Source of the DNA: Candidatus Poribacteria bacterium
Lineage (GTDB): Bacteria > Poribacteria > WGA-4E > PCPOR2b
Direction of reading: 5' to 3'
Length of the DNA stretch: 64,000 nucleotides
Assembly: GCA_003635265.1 (NCBI GenBank)
Contig: PYIZ01000052.1
Location: 184,414 to 248,413, forward strand
The notes below the pieces were generated by a model that was not told the origin of the DNA, did no database searches, and saw only the letters and a program-made list of their open reading frames with translations. This document shows positions 33,992-42,214 of the stretch, piece by piece (within the stretch, counting starts at the first letter, position 1; the number at the start of each line of letters is the position of its first letter). Both the position numbers and the translations under genes were made by a program.

Positions 33992-35271
33992 CCTAAAACT
34001 CCCGCTGCGTATAGTGTTCCCAAATCCACCTGTCCCCGCCAATCTCTTAACTTTGGATGCTCACTTCCACGCACGATTGAAGTAGCACCGGAGGGATTTT
34101 TGGCAAAACAGAGAACTTGTTCCGGTTTGGTGAGTCCAACAATCAATGGAGAATGCGTTGCCAGCAAAACCTGACCGTCGTATACCGATGAAAGTGAGTC
34201 AAAAATCGCCTCAATAGCGCGGGGATGTATTCCGTTCTCCACTTCCTCGATTAAATATACTTCCCCATTGTGCGGTAAGTACGCTAGTAAGGTGAGGGCA
34301 AATAAACGTAGTGTGCCATCAGACAACAACCATGAAGGGACAGGGTGCTCTAAGTTTGAATAGTGCACATTGAGATACAGATGCCGGTCTTCTGGGCGTT
34401 CAATGACATCAATCGTTTGCAGGTTCGGCAATACAATGCGGAGGTGTTCCAACCAGTCTTTGAAATCCTTCTCATGACGATTACGCAGATCTCTAACAAC
34501 AAGTGGAAGATTTGAACCGTCCGTACGAAATGCGCGCTGGACGGAAGGGCTAGAAGGACGACGCATAGCAGCACTGTTAAGTGCCAAGACACGGATACCT
34601 CCCATAAGTAAACTTTGAACCCACAAGGCAACAGGAAAAAACTCTTCGCCTTGAAGCAAGTAAGTTAGCGCAGGGCCGCGGGGATTGATTCGTAGGGTAC
34701 CGCTCCCGCTCCATATCCCAATTTCCGAATTGATAGTATGGTACCCCTTCTCCGTCTTACTGATAACCTTATGCCAGCCTTTTCGGGCACGCTTTGCCAA
34801 TACGCTTGCTGGTGGAGTAAGTTCATTAGGAAAAGATGAGGCTTGAGGAGTGGTACGTGACACCCGCTCTGGACAGAGCCATAGAGCTTCATTAACAATT
34901 GTTAATTCGTCCCCCGCCGCACCTTTTCCGATAGCAAGTTCATATCGCGCAATTTGATAACGATTGTTCTCTGTAGATTTGCGTAATTCGTCGGGAATCT
35001 CCAACTCAATTGCCAATTCAAACCGGTCCGCCATCTGATTGAAGATGAGTTCATCCACACGCCTCGCTCTGCCGATTGATTCTCTGAGGTCTTCACGCGC
35101 AAGGATGGCATCATCAAGCCCCCTTGTGAGAAGATCACGAATCAACCCCAAGACATCGAGAAAAGTGCTTTTCCCGGATGCATTCGGACCGACAAGTACG
35201 TGGAAATGTCTCAATGGTTGACTGACGTAGCGCAGGCAACGGTAGTTCAAGGCTTCAATGCGTCGAATCAT
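33988..35271 (-). CDS. AAA ATPase (RecF/OLD-like, MAD3-like), paired with a small effector
   Basis: 427 residues. Walker A GPNASGKST at 28-36, signature-like WLLSDGTLRLFALTLL near 315, Walker B YLIEEVENGIHP near 340 and the H-loop LLATHSPLIV near 375 make it an ABC/SMC-type ATPase of the AAA_15/21 group. The N-terminus MIRRIEALNYRCLRYV is that of MAD3-type defence ATPases in memory. The gene overlaps its partner by 4 bases. Stand-alone ATPase plus TOPRIM-like pairs (compare PARIS, OLD/Gabija) are anti-phage modules, so defence is a reasonable inference, not shown. GGAGG precedes the start. Confidence 0.8.
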   Translation of the reverse strand: MIRRIEALNYRCLRYVSQPLRHFHVLVGPNASGKSTFLDVLGLIRDLLTRGLDDAILAREDLRESIGRARRVDELIFNQMADRFELAIELEIPDELRKSTENNRYQIARYELAIGKGAAGDELTIVNEALWLCPERVSRTTPQASSFPNELTPPASVLAKRARKGWHKVISKTEKGYHTINSEIGIWSGSGTLRINPRGPALTYLLQGEEFFPVALWVQSLLMGGIRVLALNSAAMRRPSSPSVQRAFRTDGSNLPLVVRDLRNRHEKDFKDWLEHLRIVLPNLQTIDVIERPEDRHLYLNVHYSNLEHPVPSWLLSDGTLRLFALTLLAYLPHNGEVYLIEEVENGIHPRAIEAIFDSLSSVYDGQVLLATHSPLIVGLTKPEQVLCFAKNPSGATSIVRGSEHPKLRDWRGQVDLGTLYAAGVLG

Positions 35272-35297
35272 CTTTATTCGCCTCCTTGTTTCACGTC

Positions 35298-37064
35298 CTA
35301 CATCTCCTCAAGTGTTTCAATACCCAACAAGGCTAAGGCTTTCTTGATAACAGCTGCTGAAGCGTTTATTAGTGCCAGTCGCGCTTGTATTAATGGAGGA
35401 TTTTCCGCGGCAAGCACAGGGTGCTTGTGGTAGAATTGATTAACGGTTTGCGCGACAGTGAACAGATGATTGCAGATACGAGCGGGTGAGAGATCCCGAG
35501 CGGCTTCTTCCACAACTTCGGGGAACTGGATTAAAGCACGGATCAGCTGCAATTCTTCCTCGTTTCCAAGCAATGAAAAATCTGCCTCAACTGAGGCAAA
35601 GTCTTGCATTTGTGCCCTTCGTAGGATGCTGGCACAGCGTGCGTAGGCGTATTGGCAGTAGGGTCCGGTAAAGCCATCAAAGGAGATAGACTCTTTCGGA
35701 TCAAAGTTGATGGTGAGTTCGGGGCGGACACGCAGCAGATAGAATTTAATTGCCGCCATCCCGATGGCAAAGGCGCGTTTCTGAACCTCTTCGTCCGACA
35801 ACTCACCCTCCGAATCGCGTCCCCGAATTTCATCTGCGGCGAGTTGGAACATCTCCTCAATGAGGTCATCGGCATCAATTACTGTTCCCTCACGCGATTT
35901 CATTTTTCCTTCTGGCAGATTCACCATGCCGTAGGACAGGTGATAGCACCCAAGAGCCCATTCAAAACCGAGCATATCGAGTAGTTTGAATAAGCATTGG
36001 AAATGGTAGTTCTGTTCTGAACCGACGACATAGATGGAACGATCGAGTTGATGCTCGTCAAACTTCATCTTGGCTGTTCCCAAGTCCTGTGTGATATAAA
36101 CGCTTGTGCCGTCGCTGCGGAGCAGCGTCTCCACCTTCTGACTTCCATCCCTTTGTGTGCCGAATTCATCGACAGGCAATTTGGCAATCACGGCACCGTC
36201 TTCAGCCACAACGAAGGCACCTTTTTGCAAACCGTCTTGGATGAGATCCTTGCCGAGATTGTAGGTCTGGGACTCGTAGTAGAAAGCGTCGAATTCTAAG
36301 CCGAGTTTTTGATAGGTTTCGCCGAATCCGTCGTAAACCCACCCGTTCATCATCTCCCAGAGTTTGAGCGTTTCTGGATCGCCAGATTCCCACTTTAGAA
36401 GCATCCCCTGCGTCTCTTGTTCCAGATCTGGGTGCTTATCTTCCTCTTGTGCGTAACGGACATACCAATCTCCAACAAAGTGATCGCCCTTTGTGTCGGT
36501 CGTCTCCGGCGTTCCATCATCTCCCCACTTTTGCCAAGCAAGCATCGATTTGCAGATGTGGACACCACGATCATTGACAAGGTTTGCCTTAATTACCGTA
36601 TGCCCTGTCGCTTCAAGTAGGTTTGATACCCCCATTCCGAGGACACCATTGCGAATATGCCCTAGATGCAAGGGTTTATTGGTATTGGGGGAGAGATACT
36701 CGACCATCACCCGCTGTCCCCGCCCCATGTCGGTGTTTCCAAGACGCTCTCCCTGTTGCACAATTTCATCACATACACCGCCGAACAAGGCGCGATTGTA
36801 AATCTTGACATTCAAATACGGTCCAACCGCCGCCACTGATTGGATTGATTTGCTCGGTTCTATTTTGGCTGCGATTGCTTGGGCAATCTGGGCTGGATTT
36901 TGTCGAAACTGTTTTGCCAACGGAAAGCACTCGACCGTAAAGTCACCCAATTCAACCTGTGGCGGATATCCTAGTTTGAGGGTTTCCGGTTTCTGTCCAA
37001 ATTGGTTTTGGCAGGCAGCCTCTACTGCGGTTAAAATTTCATTTTTAATACTGCTAATTAACAT
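35298..37064 (-). CDS. argS: Arginyl-tRNA synthetase
   Basis: 588 residues, class I synthetase that charges tRNA-Arg. N-terminal additional domain, then the HIGH motif equivalent HLGHIRN near residue 136, the long GKMKSREGTVIDADDL that serves as KMSKS region near 390, and the C-terminal anticodon-binding DALR domain (PYCQYAYARCASILRRA). Length matches bacterial ArgRS. AGGAGG lies before the ATG. It is the last gene of the nadD-to-argS block. Confidence 0.95.
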   Translation of the reverse strand: MLISSIKNEILTAVEAACQNQFGQKPETLKLGYPPQVELGDFTVECFPLAKQFRQNPAQIAQAIAAKIEPSKSIQSVAAVGPYLNVKIYNRALFGGVCDEIVQQGERLGNTDMGRGQRVMVEYLSPNTNKPLHLGHIRNGVLGMGVSNLLEATGHTVIKANLVNDRGVHICKSMLAWQKWGDDGTPETTDTKGDHFVGDWYVRYAQEEDKHPDLEQETQGMLLKWESGDPETLKLWEMMNGWVYDGFGETYQKLGLEFDAFYYESQTYNLGKDLIQDGLQKGAFVVAEDGAVIAKLPVDEFGTQRDGSQKVETLLRSDGTSVYITQDLGTAKMKFDEHQLDRSIYVVGSEQNYHFQCLFKLLDMLGFEWALGCYHLSYGMVNLPEGKMKSREGTVIDADDLIEEMFQLAADEIRGRDSEGELSDEEVQKRAFAIGMAAIKFYLLRVRPELTINFDPKESISFDGFTGPYCQYAYARCASILRRAQMQDFASVEADFSLLGNEEELQLIRALIQFPEVVEEAARDLSPARICNHLFTVAQTVNQFYHKHPVLAAENPPLIQARLALINASAAVIKKALALLGIETLEEM

Positions 37065-37073
37065 CCTTCCCTC

Positions 37074-37535
37074 CTACTTTTCCTCGTTAGACTGGGAAGG
37101 GAAAAGACTTTCATCATCAAATTCATAATCTTCAAGTTCGTCATACGTTTCTTCATCTTCCTCATATTCATCAATGGTCTCCACATCGGGAACTTCAATC
37201 TGTGGAGCATCAGCCCAAAGGCGTTCGAGATTATAGTATTCTCGTTTCTCTTCGAGAAAAATATGTATCACAAAGTCAACGTAGTCCAGCAAGACCCAGT
37301 CTGCATCACGTCCCCCTTCTCGATGCCAAGGACGTTCATTCCAGTTGTCTTCTAGTTCATCTCGCACTGCCTCGGATATACCTTCGACCTGTGTATCCGA
37401 GATACCACTACAAATGACGAAAAAGTTTGTAAATGAGGGTAATTGTCTTAAGTCGAGGATAACCGCATCGCGAGCTCGTCGGCTCAAGGCGGTAGCAGCG
37501 GCGGCTTGTACCATTTCTAGTGTATTTTGTTGCAT
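37074..37535 (-). CDS. rsfS: Ribosomal silencing factor RsfS
   Basis: 153 residues. RsfS binds ribosomal protein uL14 and blocks subunit joining in starvation. The conserved core is DAVILDLRQLPSFTNFFVICSG at the start (about 23-44), then WNERPWHREGG and DWVLLDYVDFVIHIF (about 75-100). A C-terminal acidic tail of about 40 residues (rich in Glu/Asp/Tyr) extends beyond the usual ~110-residue core. Co-oriented with argS 9 bases away; the conserved neighbours nadD and yqeK lie upstream. Confidence 0.92.
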   Translation of the reverse strand: MQQNTLEMVQAAAATALSRRARDAVILDLRQLPSFTNFFVICSGISDTQVEGISEAVRDELEDNWNERPWHREGGRDADWVLLDYVDFVIHIFLEEKREYYNLERLWADAPQIEVPDVETIDEYEEDEETYDELEDYEFDDESLFPSQSNEEK

Positions 37536-37576
37536 GTTGTTCCTCCTTCTCGTCGCGACTGAACTTTCTGAGGGAT

Positions 37577-39025
37577 CTATTCACAAGTATAACTTAGAAG
37601 TAACTCTTTTTTAGGTTTAGACACCCGGCGATTTAGATAATTGGTTTCATGGAGAAAGTAAATTTCGAGTGATGCAAGCTGCTTCGTGTCCGTATGTGTC
37701 TCATTCCAACGCTGGCAGAGATAACGTGTATAATCCTCCTTAAATTGCAAAGATTCAAACCGCATAAACCTCAAATATTTGCGCCACCGATGGTTCTTGT
37801 AGATTGCAATCACAAGTTCAGGTTTTTCCCAACTCACTGTTCTATCCGGGTTGAGCAGATTGACTTGGGTTCTATCTTGAAGTTTACCGACCATTACATG
37901 CCAACCATCTTTCCTTGATGGTCCCCTAAACAACCCCCACCACTGATCTAATCTCAGCGAATACCCAATCGACTGGATAACTTTAGGAAAGAAAAGTGAT
38001 GGATTGACCGTCCTTAGATTCCACATCAGGACGTAAATCAGGAAAAATGCAGCGAGTACATTCTTCCAAGTTGCCTGTTCTCGAATCGGGGAATAAACCC
38101 CCTGAACTGGAGTTTTGAACTTTCCTAAGAGTTGGTCCCAAAACCAACCCGGAACAAACAGTAACCAGCTTGCCATACAGATATAAGTAAACAACCACAG
38201 CTCCAGCGCAAGCCCCATACTGACGTGAAAAACCGTGAAACTAACGATAACAAGGCACCGCACCGGACCGGAAAAAAACGGTGAGAAAGCAAGCAGCGGT
38301 CCAAATGCTTCGAGCCCCATCGTAGCATAAGTAAGAAACTTCAGGAACAGCGGATGGGATTCGAGCAATAATTTTCCGAAGTTTGTAACGTATCGGTCAA
38401 GCATTAGTGCATAATAGATACCGGTGCCTCTGATTAACCAGTCCTTGCTTGATTTTAATGCGACCGAAAACCAATATACAAAACATATCTGTAGTAAGGC
38501 AGCGACTGTACCTCCTGAGAATATGACGTTAGATTCTTGGAATCGATGCGGATTTCTTAAATGGTCAATGGAGTAGCGTGCCCCAAGCGGTAAAAACATG
38601 CTCCAAAAGAGCAATAGACATAGTAGATAATCGCTGCCCTGCATCAGGAACGGATTTCGAGAATTCAAGGAAATTGTCAGGAACCAAACAACTGGCGTTA
38701 CAAAACGGGTATAGTAGCCTAAAAGCAACGCGACTGCAAACAGCCCCGCAATGACGAATAAAGCAGCTTGAAATTCTATTGAGCCGTTAAGTAGATGCAC
38801 AGATACACGCCACTTTGGGGAATCCTCAATGACTCTATCTATTGGTAAGACACCGCGATCTGTATAATGCGGTTCCAAGTCGGAAGCGCGTGTAATAAGA
38901 TCTACGATGATTATAAGTGCGATGCTGATGCGAAAGATGGCTAATGATCGCAGATCGATTCCAAGTAATTCTTGTGCTTTTAACTTCCAGTGATGAAGTC
39001 GGGATTGATTAGAGAACATGCTCAA
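37577..39025 (-). CDS. HTTM domain membrane protein
   Basis: 482 residues with multiple hydrophobic segments from about 25 to 330. The start LRSLAIFRISIALIIIVDLI, then YTDRGVLPIDRVI and GSDYLLCLLLFWSMFLPLGARYS fit the HTTM (horizontally transferred transmembrane) family related to vitamin K-dependent gamma-carboxylase. The C-terminal 150 residues are soluble. It is inserted between yqeK and rsfS in an otherwise housekeeping order. The enzymatic activity of bacterial HTTM proteins is mostly unknown. Confidence 0.85.
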   Translation of the reverse strand: MSMFSNQSRLHHWKLKAQELLGIDLRSLAIFRISIALIIIVDLITRASDLEPHYTDRGVLPIDRVIEDSPKWRVSVHLLNGSIEFQAALFVIAGLFAVALLLGYYTRFVTPVVWFLTISLNSRNPFLMQGSDYLLCLLLFWSMFLPLGARYSIDHLRNPHRFQESNVIFSGGTVAALLQICFVYWFSVALKSSKDWLIRGTGIYYALMLDRYVTNFGKLLLESHPLFLKFLTYATMGLEAFGPLLAFSPFFSGPVRCLVIVSFTVFHVSMGLALELWLFTYICMASWLLFVPGWFWDQLLGKFKTPVQGVYSPIREQATWKNVLAAFFLIYVLMWNLRTVNPSLFFPKVIQSIGYSLRLDQWWGLFRGPSRKDGWHVMVGKLQDRTQVNLLNPDRTVSWEKPELVIAIYKNHRWRKYLRFMRFESLQFKEDYTRYLCQRWNETHTDTKQLASLEIYFLHETNYLNRRVSKPKKELLLSYTCE

Positions 39026-39154
39026 TTTTTCGCATATCTGAACCGATTACGTTACTAGTCTGTCAACTTTAGAATTGATAGATAGGATAGCGAGCCTTCC
39101 GCGTCAATCCAACTCAATTGAACCTTCCGTCAATCAAATCGAACTTGATAAACG

Positions 39155-39778
39155 CTACTTTGATTCGCCGATTTCCCGGAGGGCGCTGTTATAGGCATCT
39201 ATTGTATGTGGATGAATGAGGACACCTTTGGCGAGAAGATGTTCAATTTTGTAACGACTGACTTCAAAAACAGCTTTGTTCAGATCTTGATAGGCAAGTT
39301 CACGCACAGCATGTGCCTCCGCGTGGTCGCGCTTGGGTTCAGCAAAATCAGCGACATACAGGATCTTATCGATGAGTGTCATCTTACCGGATCCGGTTGT
39401 GTGGATTCGGATAGCATTCAGGATTTCAGGGTTATCAACGTTGAAGTGCGAAACAGCGAACTCTACCCCAATGAGCGCGTGCAAGAGCGACGGGTTGTGG
39501 CGCTCGACTTCATCAAGTTGAATCTTGTAGCTTGCCGCCGCTTCATACTGTTCTGAAGTCGGCCTCCACTTCGCACAATCGTGTAGAAGAACAGCAAGAT
39601 TTACTTTCCGCAGATCCGCTCCATATCTCTCAGCCAAATCGAGTGCCAACTCTCGAACAGATAGGACGTGTGTATACCGCTCAGGCGTTAGTTTGGATTT
39701 GATATATTTTTCAATCTCGACAGCTTTGGTTTCCGCGAGCAATGCCGCTTTTTCGATCTCGTCGTTATTCTTCTTCAT
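39155..39778 (-). CDS. yqeK: HD-domain phosphohydrolase YqeK
   Basis: 207 residues from the ATG at 39778, overlapping the yacG stop by 14 bases; longer starts inside yacG are unlikely. The HD motif is spread as HVLSVRELALDLA, then VLLHDCAKW (catalytic HD near 65), and HALIGVEFAV with the late YVADFAEPKRDH. YqeK enzymes hydrolyse diadenosine tetraphosphate symmetrically to ADP. Its position after nadD is typical. Confidence 0.88.
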   Translation of the reverse strand: MKKNNDEIEKAALLAETKAVEIEKYIKSKLTPERYTHVLSVRELALDLAERYGADLRKVNLAVLLHDCAKWRPTSEQYEAAASYKIQLDEVERHNPSLLHALIGVEFAVSHFNVDNPEILNAIRIHTTGSGKMTLIDKILYVADFAEPKRDHAEAHAVRELAYQDLNKAVFEVSRYKIEHLLAKGVLIHPHTIDAYNSALREIGESK

Positions 39779-40019
39779 TTGTAATTTCGTCCACTTCTCC
39801 CTCATCAAGTAGAAACTGTGCCAGTGCTTCTTTTTCTTCATCTGCCATCAGATCAGCATTCGGCAGCGGCGCACTGATCCGATAGTCCTCGCCGAACCAC
39901 TTACCGAGATCTATCGCCTTACAGCGCGCGCTACAGAAGGGAAAGTTTGGCGGCAGTTTCCCACCGGGTTTGTAATCAAATTCGCTAACTGTTCCGCAGA
40001 CACTACATTTGTGTTTCAC
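39765..40019 (-). CDS. yacG: DNA gyrase inhibitor YacG (zinc protein)
   Basis: 84 residues. Four zinc-binding Cys, C5, C8, C29 and C33 (CSVC ... CSARC), with the following KAIDLGKWFGEDYRI stretch, is the YacG signature; family members bind GyrB and inhibit supercoiling. An acidic C-terminal tail runs to residue 84. It sits between nadD and yqeK, an unusual position for yacG, which is often with coaE elsewhere. Confidence 0.9.
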   Translation of the reverse strand: MKHKCSVCGTVSEFDYKPGGKLPPNFPFCSARCKAIDLGKWFGEDYRISAPLPNADLMADEEKEALAQFLLDEGEVDEITNEEE

Positions 40020-40130
40020 TGTAAGATCACCTGCTTTGTGCGTGAAGAAGTGATCTATCCGCTCACCTCTTCAAAAAACCTAATTTTTACACGATAGTTT
40101 TTATAGGAACAAAGAATACGGTTCTTCGGT

Positions 40131-40763
40131 TTACCTGTATAATTGATGATGTTCAATATACTCCCAGACAGATTCTGGGACAAGATATCGGATGGAACGT
40201 CTGGATCGGATGCGTTCACGGATCTGAGTTGCGGAGATGTCAACTCCCGTTATTGAAAAGTATTGGACACGGTCTCGAAGATCTAGGGGAACTTTGTCCA
40301 AGCAGTAGTTGGGCCGAGTAGTTGCAATAAAGCGACAGATGTTGAGAATCTCATCGTAATCCTTCCAAATCTTGAAGTCGATGAGTGAATCAGCACCGAT
40401 AATAAATGCAAGGTCACATTCCTTTCCGTAGAAGGCTTGTAACTCCTTGATCGTCTGAATAGCAAAGGAGGGCCCGACGCGATCTAACTCAATCCGCGAC
40501 ACCTCGAAATTAGCGTTATCGGACGTTGCGAGGAGGGTCATCTGATAACGATGTTCTGGATCGATGATGTCACGCGAATCTTTATGGGGTGGACGGGCAG
40601 CAGGGATAAAGAGGATCTTATCATAGCCCAAGCCATCACGTACCTCCTCCGCGCTCAACAGATGGGCATAGTGGATAGGGTTGAAAGTGCCACCCATAAT
40701 GGCAATTTTGACTGCTCCCCAAGTTGAAACATTGGGATTCTTAATAGACTGATTGGTAGACAT
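40131..40763 (-). CDS. nadD: Nicotinate-nucleotide adenylyltransferase NadD
   Basis: 210 residues from the ATG at 40763, with TGGAGAT upstream. Converts nicotinate mononucleotide and ATP to deamido-NAD. The nucleotidyltransferase motifs are GGTFNPIHYAHLL (GxFxPxHxxH) near residue 25 and ISATQIRERIR near 175. It heads the nadD-yacG-yqeK-HTTM-rsfS-argS block. The TnpB element lies immediately upstream, so transcription of the block may depend on a promoter within or beyond that insertion. Confidence 0.93.
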   Translation of the reverse strand: MSTNQSIKNPNVSTWGAVKIAIMGGTFNPIHYAHLLSAEEVRDGLGYDKILFIPAARPPHKDSRDIIDPEHRYQMTLLATSDNANFEVSRIELDRVGPSFAIQTIKELQAFYGKECDLAFIIGADSLIDFKIWKDYDEILNICRFIATTRPNYCLDKVPLDLRDRVQYFSITGVDISATQIRERIRSRRSIRYLVPESVWEYIEHHQLYR

Positions 40764-40784
40764 TTTTATCTCCATGCTATTTTC

Positions 40785-40870
40785 TTGCTTCAGCGATTCG
40801 TGCCTCGTGTTGAGGGTGAGGACTTACCAAATCTCCACAAGCGTTTTAAGTCTCCGTGTGTCCCACGGCG
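40785..40870 (-). ncRNA. Possible omegaRNA/right end downstream of TnpB
   Basis: Sequence running from the last TnpB codons through ACACGGAGACTTAAAACG, a CCTC...GAGG hairpin and TCGCTGAAGCAAGAA resembles the scaffold/right end of IS200/IS605-type TnpB elements, where the RNA guide begins after a conserved tail. The following bases (upstream of nadD) would be guide. Boundaries and function are inferred only. Confidence 0.4.
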
Positions 40871-41946
40871 ACGTTTCTGAGGTTTATCGCAGCGTTAAGG
40901 TCTCTGTCTTGGGTATGACCACAATCGCTGCAATGGTACGTCCTATCCGATAGTGACAGGTCTTTGTCTTTTGCCCCACAAGCCGAGCACGTCTTACTCG
41001 ACGGGTAGAAGGTCTCTGCCTCTACAATTTTAACGCCTATCCGTTCTGCCTTGTATGTGAGCATAGACAGAAAACTTGACAACGAAACGTCCGATAGTGC
41101 TTTAGCAAGTCGATGATTCTTTAACATGCCAGCGACGTTGAGCGACTCGATACCGATACGACTCGCACCGTTAACGATACCCGTTGTTGCCTTATGTTGG
41201 GTATCTTGTCGGATACAGGTGATACGGTAGTGCAGCTTGGCAAGTTTCGCTTTCGTCTTATGCCAATTACGACTCCCTTTTTGCTGACGGCTTAACTGAC
41301 GTTGCAACCGTTTTAGCTTCCGCTCGTAACGATTTAAGGCGTTGGGGTTTTCGTGATATACACCTTCGGACGTGACCGCTAAGTGCTCGATACCTACGTC
41401 AACACCAACAACAGGCAGATGTCCATTGTCAGCAATCGTATCGTTATCGAAAGTATCTACAGTGATAGAAGCGAACCAACGGTTAGCTGTCTTTGAGATG
41501 ACAACTTTGACGATAGTGCCGAGGTGCCGAAGTGTTTGGAACATGCGAACCCAACCGATTTTAGGTAGTTTTATACGCTGTCCTTCGATAATCGTTGTGC
41601 CTCGACCCGCGTCTGCTTGGAAACTTTGACCCTTAGAACGCTTCTTGAACTTTGGAAACCGACTCTCACCTGACTGCCAACGTTTGACTGCGTTGTGGAA
41701 ATTAAAGTAAATCGCATTATGAGCAGCACGTTGATTTAACGCGTCACACCACTCATATTGCTCACGTTTTACTGAGTTAAATCGCTTGTTTAACTCTATG
41801 TGTGAACACCACTCTCCATTGGTTAAACCGTCCTTGAAATCAGCAAGAACGTGATTATACGCAACACGAGCATACCCACAGTGTTGAGCGAATTGCGTCG
41901 CTTGGACGTTGTTTGGATCTAAGGCTATTTTATGAGTTTTTAACAT
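40846..41946 (-). CDS. tnpB: TnpB/OrfB RNA-guided nuclease of an IS200/IS605-type element
   Basis: 366 residues from the ATG at 41946. RuvC catalytic residues are present: D183 in VVGVDVGIEHLA, E267 in IGIESLNVAGM and D349 in DRDLNAA; the zinc finger Cys are C320, C323, C339, C342. An N-terminal HTH_OrfB-type region spans about 1-60. All expected catalytic residues are intact, so the protein is probably active. No TnpA transposase gene is adjacent, so the element is of the IS1341-like stand-alone type. Upstream ATG (41976) adds ten residues without support. Confidence 0.9.
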   Translation of the reverse strand: MLKTHKIALDPNNVQATQFAQHCGYARVAYNHVLADFKDGLTNGEWCSHIELNKRFNSVKREQYEWCDALNQRAAHNAIYFNFHNAVKRWQSGESRFPKFKKRSKGQSFQADAGRGTTIIEGQRIKLPKIGWVRMFQTLRHLGTIVKVVISKTANRWFASITVDTFDNDTIADNGHLPVVGVDVGIEHLAVTSEGVYHENPNALNRYERKLKRLQRQLSRQQKGSRNWHKTKAKLAKLHYRITCIRQDTQHKATTGIVNGASRIGIESLNVAGMLKNHRLAKALSDVSLSSFLSMLTYKAERIGVKIVEAETFYPSSKTCSACGAKDKDLSLSDRTYHCSDCGHTQDRDLNAAINLRNVAVGHTET

Positions 41947-41994
41947 TGGAAGTGTCTTTCTGTCTTTCGTATCCATGGCAGTGGATTGGGGCAG

Positions 41995-42014
41995 ACCCTA
42001 TCGTGCGATAGGGT
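41995..42014. repeat. Perfect hairpin in the element's left part
   Basis: ACCCTATCG-TG-CGATAGGGT, 9-bp stem with 2-nt loop, 50 bases upstream of the TnpB start. Confidence 0.7.
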
Positions 42015-42090
42015 TGACATGCTCCCACCGAAAGACAAACCAAGCACACCATACTTTGCCAAGAAAATTAACTAAAAGGACGCCGTCTAG

Positions 42091-42110
42091 CCCAACGCTA
42101 AAGCATTGGG
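42091..42110. repeat. Subterminal hairpin CCCAACGCT/AGCATTGGG
   Basis: Stem with one C/A mismatch and a 2-nt loop. Resembles left-end hairpins recognised in IS200/IS605 elements. Confidence 0.6.
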
Positions 42111-42214
42111 ATTGTTTCCAGTATTTTCATCTTTGCCCTCTACTTTCATCAACGTCAGTGAGTCAGATATAGTTGCCCGTTGAGTCCTGATGTGCTCTGA
42201 ACATAAAATACATT

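Larger units (their letters stand above)
40785..42115 (-). mobile_element. TnpB-only IS200/IS605-type element (approximate ends)
   Basis: A single tnpB gene without tnpA, flanked on the right by hairpins at 41995-42014 (perfect 9-bp stem, ACCCTATCG/CGATAGGGT) and 42091-42110 (CCCAACGCT AA AGCATTGGG). These hairpins are typical of left ends in this family. The element lies between nadD and the flippase gene. Exact ends and target-adjacent motif were not determined. Confidence 0.6.

Noticed and set aside
35298..37064. Missing KMSKS in ArgRS as a sign of degeneration
   Set aside because: Many bacterial arginyl-tRNA synthetases have a variant such as KMKSREG at this place; it is normal.
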